From Frankia sp. QA3 (lineage in GTDB: Bacteria; Actinomycetota; Actinomycetes; Frankiales; Frankiaceae), in the NCBI RefSeq assembly GCF_000262465.1, contig NZ_CM001489.1, forward strand, positions 1,621,234 through 1,685,233: DNA of 64,000 nucleotides, read 5' to 3'. The notes beneath the pieces are model-generated. The model searched no databases. It was not told the origin of the DNA and worked only from the letters and a program-made list of their open reading frames with translations. Made by a program: the position numbers and the translations under genes. Below are positions 34,278-41,747 of the stretch, piece by piece. Within the stretch, counting starts at the first letter, position 1, and each line of letters starts with the position of its first letter.

Positions 34278-36617
34278 TCAGCCTCCAGCACTTCCTGAGC
34301 CTCCAGCACTTCCTGAGCCTCCAGCACTTCCTGAGCCTCCAGCACTTCCTGAGCCCGGCGCGGCGCGGGCCACATCCGCCGGGGCGGATCCGTACTCGTC
34401 GAGGCCCGTCCCGGCCCCGCTGCCGAGGACCGCTCCCGTTCGGAGGCTTGTGCCGGCTACCTGGTCCGCCGGCGCGCCCGAGGACGCCAGCAGCTCGGCC
34501 AGCAGCTCGCGCAGGACCGTCAGGCCGTCCTCGCTGAGCACCGACTCGGGATGGAACTGCAGCCCGGTGAACGTCGCCCCGCGCAGCGCGTGCACCGAGC
34601 CGTCGGTGCGGTCGCGGGCCAGGCGGACCGGGCCGTGCGCGGTGGCGAGCTCGTCGCTGCCGGCGAGGGCGGTGAAGGTCGAGTAGAACCCGACCCGCCG
34701 GGGCCGGCCGAACAGGTCGATGGTGCGCGCGAGCCCCTGGTATGGCGCGCCACGCCGGCGCAGCCGCAGCCCGAGCAGCTCGGCGAGCAGCTGGTGGCCG
34801 AGGCAGACGGCGAGCAGCGGCCGCCGCGCCGCCAGCCGGTCCGCGATCACCCGCCGCATCGTCGCCATCTTCGGGTCGGCGGCGTCGGTGGGGTCACCGG
34901 GGCCGGGCCCGGCCACCACGAGGTCGAACTCCGTGCCGACGGGGCCGCCACCGGCGCCGTGTTCGGCCTCCTCCCGGCCGCCGCCGTCCGCATCGCGTTC
35001 GGCCGGGTCGTGCGCCGGGCGCGCCGCCGCCTGCTGCCACGGCCGGATGGTGACCGTGAGACCGAGCTCGCGCAGCAGGTGGGCGAGCATGCCGGTGAAG
35101 CTGTCCTCGGCGTCGACGATGAGGGCGCTGCGGCCGGTCAGCGCGGGCACCGCGACCGCCTCCGGCACCCGCCGCTGCAGCCAGAAGGGGGCGAGGTGCG
35201 TGTTGCGGGCGGCGAGCGCCCCCGCTACCCGCGGATCCGCCGCAAGCGGCGCGTCCGGACGGCCCGGTGCGGGCGCGGCGGGGGCCGGTCGCGGACCGGT
35301 GGCGCGGTCGGCCGAAGCATCGGCGTCGCGGTCGGCGGAGAAGGAGCCTGCGGAGAAGGAGCCGGTGGGGAGCGAGCCTGCGGGGAGTGAGCCTGCAGGG
35401 AGCGAGTCGGTGGGAAGAGGGTCGGCGGGAAGAGGGCCGGCGGGCGGGCGCAGGCCGAGGGCGGCGAGCACGCCGGCGGCCTTGGTGTAGGTCTCGGCGA
35501 CCTCGCCGGCGGCGGTGGAGTGGCGGACCAGCGTCGCCCCGACGGGCACCCGCAGCCGCCCGTCGGGTGTGATCTCCGCCGTGCGGATGAGGATCGGGGC
35601 GTCGAGCGTCTGCCGGCCGGCCTCGTCGCGTCCGAGCAGGGCGCACACCCCGGCGTAGTAGCGCCGCCCCCGGCGCTCGTGGCGGGCGATGACCCGCAGG
35701 GCGTTGTCCAGCGGGCTGCCGGTGACGGTCGGGGCGAACATCGTCTCGCGCAGCACGTCGCGCACGTCGGCGTCGCCGCGGCCGGCGAGCAGGTACTCGG
35801 TGTGCACGAGGTGGGCCATCTGCTTCAGCTGCGGGCCGATGACCTCGCCGCCGTGCTCGGCGACCCGGGCCATCATCTTCAGCTCCTCGTCGAGCACCAT
35901 GTACAGCTCGTCGATCTCCTTGGGGTCGGCGAGGAAGCGCAGCAGCGCCGCCGGGTCCGGGCCGGTGGCGGGCAGCCGGTGGGTGCCGCTGATCGGGTTC
36001 ATCATCACGAGCCCGTCGTCGACGCTGACGTGCCGCTCCGGGGTGGCCCCCACCAGCGTCCGGGTCCCGGTGTGGACGAGGAACGTCCAGTAGGCACCGC
36101 GCTCGCCGAGCAGCAGCCGGCGCAGCGCGGCGAGCCCGGCGGCCAGCGGTGGGGTGTCGAGGGTGTCGAGGGTGGCGGTGTAGACGCGGTGGATGACGAA
36201 GTTCGCGCCCTCGCCGCGGCCGATCTCCTCGCGCAGCACCGTGGAGACGGTCTCGGCGTACCGCTCGTCGCTGAGGTCGAAGTGCCCGCCGGTGGCGGTG
36301 ACGGCACGGTCGGGCAGCGCGGCGAGCACCGTCGCGAGCGGGACCCGCTCGTGCTCGCCGACCCGCAGGCACTCCAGCGGCATCGCGTCGTCGACGCAGG
36401 TCAGGCCGCGTTCGGTGAGCTGGCGGTAGGGCACGAGGGCGAGCGTGCGCGGCCCGGCGGGACCCGCGGGCAGGGGGATGTCGGCGAGCCGGTCGACGAC
36501 GTCCAGCTCGCCGCGCAGCACGTCGAGATGGTCAGCGCCCTCGCGGCGCAGCAGCGCGAACGGGCCGGGTTCGCCACCGGCGATGGCGGTGGCGAGCAGG
36601 GGATGGAGCAGGTCCAT
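34278..36617 (-). CDS. PhzE/anthranilate-synthase-like fusion (TrpE + glutamine amidotransferase)
   Basis: The 779-residue protein has an N-terminal chorismate-binding domain (residues about 90-400) with MMNPISGTHRLPATGPDP, KEIDELYMVLDEELKMMARV and PTVTGSPLDNALRVI. A repetitive Pro/Ala/Ser linker (about 405-470) follows, then a class I glutamine amidotransferase with LLAVCLGHQLLAELLG (nucleophile Cys) and GLQFHPESVLSEDG (catalytic His). The fused order and MNPISGT motif resemble PhzE (aminodeoxyisochorismate synthase) more than TrpE/TrpG. No other phenazine or tryptophan genes are nearby. The C-terminus is four near-identical SGSAGG units encoded by an 18-base repeat (34281-34352). ATG 36617 has CGAGGA upstream. 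Confidence 0.88.
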   Translation of the reverse strand: MDLLHPLLATAIAGGEPGPFALLRREGADHLDVLRGELDVVDRLADIPLPAGPAGPRTLALVPYRQLTERGLTCVDDAMPLECLRVGEHERVPLATVLAALPDRAVTATGGHFDLSDERYAETVSTVLREEIGRGEGANFVIHRVYTATLDTLDTPPLAAGLAALRRLLLGERGAYWTFLVHTGTRTLVGATPERHVSVDDGLVMMNPISGTHRLPATGPDPAALLRFLADPKEIDELYMVLDEELKMMARVAEHGGEVIGPQLKQMAHLVHTEYLLAGRGDADVRDVLRETMFAPTVTGSPLDNALRVIARHERRGRRYYAGVCALLGRDEAGRQTLDAPILIRTAEITPDGRLRVPVGATLVRHSTAAGEVAETYTKAAGVLAALGLRPPAGPLPADPLPTDSLPAGSLPAGSLPTGSFSAGSFSADRDADASADRATGPRPAPAAPAPGRPDAPLAADPRVAGALAARNTHLAPFWLQRRVPEAVAVPALTGRSALIVDAEDSFTGMLAHLLRELGLTVTIRPWQQAAARPAHDPAERDADGGGREEAEHGAGGGPVGTEFDLVVAGPGPGDPTDAADPKMATMRRVIADRLAARRPLLAVCLGHQLLAELLGLRLRRRGAPYQGLARTIDLFGRPRRVGFYSTFTALAGSDELATAHGPVRLARDRTDGSVHALRGATFTGLQFHPESVLSEDGLTVLRELLAELLASSGAPADQVAGTSLRTGAVLGSGAGTGLDEYGSAPADVARAAPGSGSAGGSGSAGGSGSAGGSGSAGG

Positions 36618-36883
36618 GATCGTGTCCTCGTGGGTCGGGCGTACCGTCGGGAGCCGACGGCCATCCCTCGCTGTGCCGAGGTGACGATGGCGGCCGCCGG
36701 GGTGGGCGGCCGCGTGCTGGACTACGCGCGCTGGGTGCGGGCCGCCGATGTGGCGGCCCACCAGAGACTCCGGCGCGCGGGCATGCCGTCACTCTAGCGC
36801 ACGGTCGGCTGCGGTCTGCGTAGCGCCGGCTGCGCGCCTCCGCCTGCCAGCGCGGATATAACGTTCGGGAGAAAACCGACCTG

Positions 36884-36905
36884 ACCGATCGGTATGCTGA
36901 CCGCC
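36884..36905 (+). promoter_or_regulatory. Leaderless-type promoter with ACCGATCGGT palindrome
   Basis: A perfect 10-base palindrome, ACCGATCGGT (36884-36893), directly abuts TATGCT (36893-36898), a good -10 element. The GTG start of the luciferase-like gene follows 7 bases later with no ribosome binding site. A regulator bound to the palindrome would block the promoter. Confidence 0.5.
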
Positions 36906-37991
36906 GTGAAGTTCGTCGTGCTTTCGCTGATCATCAATGCTCCGGACCCGCACACGGGTGTGACCATGAGCCAGCACGACAAGCTCGCCAGCATCCTCGA
37001 CCAGGCGGCCCTGGTCGAACAGCTCGGCTACGACGCCTACCAGATCGGCGAGCGGCACGGCGCACCCTTCCTGTGCTCCTCGCCGGCGGTGCTGCTGACC
37101 GCGGTCGCCGCCCGCACCAGCCGGGTCCGCCTGCTCACCGGCGTCACCGTGCTGAGCATCCACGACCCCGTGCGGGTGGCCGAGGAGTACGCGCTGCTCG
37201 ACCACCTCAGCGGCGGCCGGCTCGACCTCGTCATCGCGAAGGGCAACCACGCGCCGCACTACGCGACCTTCGGGCTCGACCCGGCCGAGCAGTGGGAGGT
37301 GCTCGCCGAGAAGTACGAGCTGCTGCGCCAGCTGTGGTCGCAGGAGAGCGTGACCTGGTCCGGGCGCTACCGGGAGCCCCTGGTCGACGTGACGACGCAG
37401 CCGCGCCCCTACCAGCCGACGATCCGGGTCTGGCACGGCAGCGCGACGAGCCGGCAGACGACGGAGCTGGCCGCGAAGCACGGCGACCCGTTGTACTCGG
37501 CCAACGGCTTCTTCAAGGTGGCCCAGTACAAGGACCTCATCGACCACTACCGGCAGCGCTGGGCCGACCACGGCCATCCGGGCCAGCCCCTGATCGGCAG
37601 CGGATTCCCGGCCCTGCTCATCCGCAGGACCTCCCAGGAGGCCCTGGAGGCGTACCGGCCGTTCTGGAACGCCCAGCGCGCCACGCCGGCGGCAAAGCAC
37701 AACAACAGCCCCTTCTGGGAGCTGGAGGAGTTCATCGAGCAGGGCTCGGCCCTCGTCGGCAGCCCGCAGCAGGTCCTCGACAAGATCCACCGGTTCACCG
37801 AGCTCTACGGCCAGCAGCTCACCGGCATCGGCGTCGACTCCCTGCCGGTCGCCTGGCAGCGCGAGCAGCTCGAATGGTTCGCCGCCGACATCGCCCCCGA
37901 GCTGCGCCACGCCTACCCGGACACGCTGTGGGAGCCCGAGCCGACGACCGAACCCACCGCCGCCCCGGCCCCGGCCGCCACGCCGGCCTGA
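36906..37991 (+). CDS. Luciferase-like (LLM class) flavin/F420 oxidoreductase
   Basis: The 361-residue protein has KFVVLSLIINAPDPHTGVTM, LVEQLGYDAYQIGERHGAPF, SRVRLLTGVTVLSIHDPVRV, LDHLSGGRLDLVIAKGNHAP and IRVWHGSATSRQTTELAAKH. This resembles the alkanal/alkane-sulfonate monooxygenase-like LLM branch rather than the two shorter paralogues in the window. GTG 36906 is chosen over ATG 36894 because that ATG falls within the -10 element. The C-terminal 25 residues are Pro/Ala/Glu repeats. It is divergent from the PhzE-like gene. Confidence 0.88.
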   Translation: MKFVVLSLIINAPDPHTGVTMSQHDKLASILDQAALVEQLGYDAYQIGERHGAPFLCSSPAVLLTAVAARTSRVRLLTGVTVLSIHDPVRVAEEYALLDHLSGGRLDLVIAKGNHAPHYATFGLDPAEQWEVLAEKYELLRQLWSQESVTWSGRYREPLVDVTTQPRPYQPTIRVWHGSATSRQTTELAAKHGDPLYSANGFFKVAQYKDLIDHYRQRWADHGHPGQPLIGSGFPALLIRRTSQEALEAYRPFWNAQRATPAAKHNNSPFWELEEFIEQGSALVGSPQQVLDKIHRFTELYGQQLTGIGVDSLPVAWQREQLEWFAADIAPELRHAYPDTLWEPEPTTEPTAAPAPAATPA

Positions 37992-38578
37992 CGTCCCAGC
38001 CCCGTCGGGGCTCCTGTCGTCGGGGCGTTGGACCGATCCACGAACTCTCGCCACTTACGGTGCGCCGGTCGCGTTGCGGTGCGGCGTCTTCGTTTTCGCG
38101 GGCTCGACCGTACACAGCGGACTGTAGCTGCCACTGCGCCGGCGGGTGGTCGGTGAACCGGTCGACGCCGGCCTGTTCATCTCTGGGGCGCCGGCGACGG
38201 TGTTCACCCTCGTCGGCGCCGCCGCGCAACTCTCGGCGCCGTCCCGCCCGGCGCCGCACTCCGGCCCACGCGCCTAAGCGCCCGCCCGAATGCCGCCAGA
38301 GACGCCGAGCCCCGGCGGGTTGGACGCCCGACCGCTGGCGAGGAACGGGAGGGGTGGACTGTTGCGTGCTGTGCGCAGTTTGGCATGTTTCGGCGGACAC
38401 ACTAATGTGCCGTAAGGGCGGGTGGGGTGCCGTTTTGCTACCGGATGGCCGGTGTCACGAGGGGCCGTTTTGATCCGGCTCGCCTTGACCCCCGGTTGGG
38501 TGTCTTGCTTCGGAAGCCCCGGATCGGGTAGACAACCTGTCTGTTTCTACGGTTCGGCCGATATGGTTAGTTGAAGTT
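37992..38578. other. Gene-free interval
   Basis: No supported gene. Frames on either strand lack ribosome binding sites and recognisable domains. GC content falls in 38370-38578, next to the TIR-WD40 gene, suggesting foreign or decayed sequence. Confidence 0.4.
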
Positions 38579-39511
38579 TCATAGCCTTAGCGTGCCGTCC
38601 TCGCTGCCAGTAGCAAGAATCCTCCCATCCGGCCTGAACGCGACTGACCACACCGGATCATCGTCTCCGGTCAAAAATTCGCCGATGATGTGCGGCCGAC
38701 TCGGATCGGAAATATCTCGCAGTCGTACAGTCCCATTGTCGATGCTGGTGGCCAGAGTCTTTCCTTCTGGCCCGAACACTACCGACCAGAGTCCGGTGGT
38801 ATGCCCGGTCAGGAACTTTCCGATCGCGCGTGGCCGGCTCGGATCGGTCACATCCCACAACCAGACCACCCCTTCACTGCTGCTGGTAGCCAGGATCTTC
38901 CCATCCGGTCCAATAGCTACCGATTCCACTGCGCCGGTGTGGCTAGTGAAGGGTTCGCCGATCAGAGGTGGTTTAGCTGATCTTGGCTGTGGTGACCCCT
39001 GATGATAGGGAAAGGATGGCGGTTGATCCGGCGACGTCTGGCGCGGCCGGACCGGAAAGGCTGGTTCGATGTCGGGTTTCACCCTGCCGTCCAAGGCCCC
39101 CCGGACTTGGACAAGCAGATACGATCGGGCCGTGTCGGCGGAAAGATCGAATAGATCGAATAGATCGATGGAGACCGCCGCGCCGAGTAGCCCTGGACGG
39201 TCGCAGTCCTCGATCCGGACCGGAAGCAGCTTACGGGCCAATCCCTTTGGGTCTGCGGCGTGCGCGGCTTGCCACTCCTCCTTCCCGTAGACCGAGGCGA
39301 GGTAGGCGTCGGACAGCACCGCGATGGTCCGGGTTGCCTGAGTGACTCCCTCCTGCATCTTGAAGCGCCAGTTTGAGCCCGCGACGAAGTCCCAGGCTTG
39401 AATCAACACGCGGTAGCCGGCGTCCTCCAATTTCCAGGCCACCCACTCCGCCCACTGTCGATCAACGGCGGTGTAGGAGATTTTGATGGCGAGATGGCGT
39501 TCGGAGCTCAT
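38579..39511 (-). CDS. TIR-domain protein with three WD40 repeats, probably truncated
   Basis: The 310-residue protein has an N-terminal TIR_2 domain (residues 6-142): LAIKISYTAVDRQWAEWVAW, GYRVLIQAWDFVAGSNWRFK and the candidate NADase Glu in VYGKEEWQAA (Glu78/79). A Pro-rich linker (143-182) leads to WD40 blades at 186-230, 231-276 and 277-310. The third blade stops at GSEDGTLRL, just before the expected Trp-Asp; a propeller normally needs six to eight blades. Bacterial TIR domains often hydrolyse NAD in anti-phage defence, with WD40 as sensor. GC content is lower than in the neighbours. Probably a transferred gene that lost its 3' end. Confidence 0.8.
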   Translation of the reverse strand: MSSERHLAIKISYTAVDRQWAEWVAWKLEDAGYRVLIQAWDFVAGSNWRFKMQEGVTQATRTIAVLSDAYLASVYGKEEWQAAHAADPKGLARKLLPVRIEDCDRPGLLGAAVSIDLFDLFDLSADTARSYLLVQVRGALDGRVKPDIEPAFPVRPRQTSPDQPPSFPYHQGSPQPRSAKPPLIGEPFTSHTGAVESVAIGPDGKILATSSSEGVVWLWDVTDPSRPRAIGKFLTGHTTGLWSVVFGPEGKTLATSIDNGTVRLRDISDPSRPHIIGEFLTGDDDPVWSVAFRPDGRILATGSEDGTLRL

Positions 39512-39786
39512 GGTCGGTCGGGGTGTGATCTCCCATGCGGCGTGGGGGCGGATAGAGCCGATGTTGCCGCGCAACCCGCCGCGGGGTTCGCTCCAGCCCA
39601 CGTCCCGACCAGCGCCCCGCGTCGAGACGCCGCGCAGGGATCGCCCAGTCGCGCAACGCTGTACTTCATCGAGGCGGCCTTTCGATCGGCCTTGCATCTC
39701 AACCAGTTCGCGGCCGCGCCGCAGCTCCGGGATTGTCTCGCCGCCAACTGGCCCAGCCTTGCTTATCTGCAGACGGGCGGGCGCGG

Positions 39787-40173
39787 TCAGCCGAGGGCTG
39801 CGGTGGCCTCGATCTCGACCAGGGCCTCCGGGCGGCCGAGGCTGGCGACCCGCACGACCGTGACGGCCGTGGGGTGGGCGCCCCACACCGCGCCGGTCGC
39901 CGCGAACGCCTCGGCGGGATCGACGTCCGCGGCGAGGTAGACGTTCAACCGGGCGACGTGCTCGGGCCCCGCCCCGGCGGCGGCGAGCAGCGTGAGGACG
40001 TTGCGCAGCGCCTGAGCGGTCTGCTCGGCGATCCCGCCGGTGATGACGCCGTCGCGATCGGTCCCGTTCTGGCCGCCGATGTAGAGAGTCCGGCCCGCCT
40101 CGGCCACCGTCGCCTGCGAGTAGGCGGGCGAGGAGTGCAGCTCGGGCGGGTTGAGGTGGGTGACGGTGCTCAT
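39787..40173 (-). CDS. RidA/YjgF/YER057c-family enamine/imine deaminase
   Basis: The 128-residue protein has LHSSPAYSQATVAEAGRTLY, IGGQNGTDRDGVITGGIAEQ, TAQALRNVLTLLAAAGAG and a C-terminal VRVASLGRPEALVEIEATAA. RidA proteins hydrolyse reactive enamines and imines or act on metabolite intermediates. The usual Arg before VEIE-type ends is replaced by the RPEALVEIEA form seen in divergent RidA groups. ATG 40173 has AAGGAG. The upstream CGNR gene on the same strand may regulate or be co-transcribed with it. Confidence 0.9.
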   Translation of the reverse strand: MSTVTHLNPPELHSSPAYSQATVAEAGRTLYIGGQNGTDRDGVITGGIAEQTAQALRNVLTLLAAAGAGPEHVARLNVYLAADVDPAEAFAATGAVWGAHPTAVTVVRVASLGRPEALVEIEATAALG

Positions 40174-40205
40174 GGTCTCGCTCCTTCGTCGGGGACATCG
40201 CGTCC

Positions 40206-40269
40206 GTCGGGAACTGTGCTCGTCGGGAACTGCACTTGTCGGGAACTGCACTTGTCGGGAACTGCACTC
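40206..40269. repeat. 16-base tandem repeat, four copies
   Basis: Four copies of a unit close to GTCGGGAACTGCACTT lie between the CGNR and RidA genes, with degenerate copies on either side. The array sits immediately upstream of the RidA ribosome binding site, so copy number could alter the leader length. Confidence 0.8.
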
Positions 40270-40308
40270 GTTGGAACGTCGTGGTCGTCGGGAACGCCGT
40301 CGTCGCTG

Positions 40309-40896
40309 TCAGGGGGGCGGGTCTGACCTGGGCCCGGCCGACCGGTGCGCGCGCACCTTGGCGCGGTTGCCGCAGCGGCGCATGGAGCACCAGCGGCGGG
40401 AGTTGGTGCGGGAGTCGTCGTGGAAGACCAGGGCGCAGTCGTCGGCCGCGCAGGTGCGGATGCGGGCGCCACCGTCGGCGAAGACGCGCACGGCGTCGCG
40501 CGCGACGGTGGCCAGCGCCCGCGGCGCGTTCGGGGCGGGCGGTGCGAGGGTGCCACCGTCCAGCTGCGGGGGCAGGTCGGCGCCGGCGGCGAACGCATTG
40601 ACGACGTCCACCGCCGCCGGGTCCGGCGCGGCGTCGACGGCGAGGGCCCGGGCCACGATGACGATCGCCGCCCGCAGGCCGAGCGCCGCCGCCAGGACGG
40701 TGGCGTCCACCGGACCGGCCAGCGACCCGAACCGCTGCGTCAGCCAGTCGGCGAGGTCGCCGGGGCTGTGCAGCCGCTCCCAGGCGGGGTTGGCGTGCCC
40801 GAGATCGCCGGTGTAGGCGAAGTCCAGGCACAGTGCGCCTGAGTCGAAGAACCACCGGGTCCCGGCCCGGTCGGTGAACCACTGTCCCCCACCCAC
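40309..40896 (-). CDS. CGNR zinc-finger transcriptional regulator
   Basis: The 195-residue protein has an N-terminal ABATE-type domain (DSGALCLDFAYTGDLGH, LHSPGDLADWLTQRFG) and a C-terminal CGNR zinc finger, CAADDCALVFHDDSRTNSRR followed by WCSMRRCGNRAKVRAHR. These are stress-related regulators in actinobacteria. GTG 40896 is proposed: a -10-like TACGAT ends 6 bases upstream and no ribosome binding site is present, so the mRNA may be leaderless. The longer frame to 41025 is Pro/Arg-rich and unlike the family. Confidence 0.88.
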   Translation of the reverse strand: MGGGQWFTDRAGTRWFFDSGALCLDFAYTGDLGHANPAWERLHSPGDLADWLTQRFGSLAGPVDATVLAAALGLRAAIVIVARALAVDAAPDPAAVDVVNAFAAGADLPPQLDGGTLAPPAPNAPRALATVARDAVRVFADGGARIRTCAADDCALVFHDDSRTNSRRWCSMRRCGNRAKVRAHRSAGPRSDPPP

Positions 40897-40917
40897 GTAA
40901 CCATCGTAGCCGGTTAC
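40897..40917 (-). promoter_or_regulatory. GTAACC-N9-GGTTAC inverted repeat over the CGNR promoter
   Basis: A perfect 6-base inverted repeat with a 9-base centre starts right at the proposed GTG. The centre contains TACGAT on the minus strand, a -10-like element. The placement suggests autoregulation by the CGNR protein or another repressor. Confidence 0.5.
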
Positions 40918-41747
40918 CCGGCGTCCGACCGCCCGCGGGGGTCGCGGCGGGGCCGCGGGGGTGCCTTCGCCCGGGGGGTTCCTTCGGGGGGGGGGGTGAG
41001 TCCCTCGCGGCAATGGCGGATTCACGGCGCGGCGGATTCACGGCGCGGCGGATTCCATGCGCGGCGGATCGTGGCGAGGGTCACGATTCCCGGTGCGGGA
41101 GCCGGCGTGGGAACGGCAGCCGCGCAGTGCGCGGAAACCGGTGTGCCACGAGCCCGGAATCCGGCGGGGAATACGACTCCGGTCGGCACGTCCGGAGGAA
41201 CCTTGACGGTGCGGTCACCGTCACGCCGAAACCTGGCCGCGGGCGCCCCCGCACGGGCAATCGGGCGTGAGCATGCAGACAGCCCCGACCCCGGTCGCCC
41301 GCCGTCACCTGCGCAGATGACGGTCCGGGCCAGGTCCGCATGGCCCGATCGCGCCACGGGCATTTGTCGGATCTCGGCGATATCGGGCACGATGCCACCA
41401 TGCGTCCAAGGTGATCAACGACCGGGCACCGGCAAGTGGCCGTCCGACCGGAACAACGAGCCGTCGCACTCCGAGTGGAAGTGGACGGCTACCCGGTCCG
41501 ATCTCCCACCGGTCGCCCGCGTTGGCGTTTCCGCGCCCGCGGAGACGCACTGGATTGGCCCGGGTCCACCGGGACGCTGTCTTTTTTCTGTGCTGCACAC
41601 CGGCGGCTGGCGCGTCGCCTCTGCGCGGGCACGGACCTCGTCCGTGCCCGTCGCGCCCGCGCGCCGGTTGTCCGCTGGCCACGTGCGGGCGCAGGCAACC
41701 GTCGCCGACAGATCGTTGCCCTGTTCCTGAGCAATGTGGGAGTTCGC
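40918..41747. other. Long region upstream of the polyketide synthase
   Basis: No gene can be supported. Visible items are a run of about 12 G residues near 40987, three copies of a GGCGGATTCACGGCGC-like 16-base repeat (41030-41075), and a T-rich TTTTTTCTG at 41581. The promoter of the PKS gene is presumably in its last 300 bases, but no clear -10/-35 pair was found. Confidence 0.4.

Noticed and set aside
37819..38400. Minus-strand frame of 193 codons
   Set aside because: Overlaps the end of the luciferase-like gene and has Arg/Pro-rich composition without a domain or start signal.
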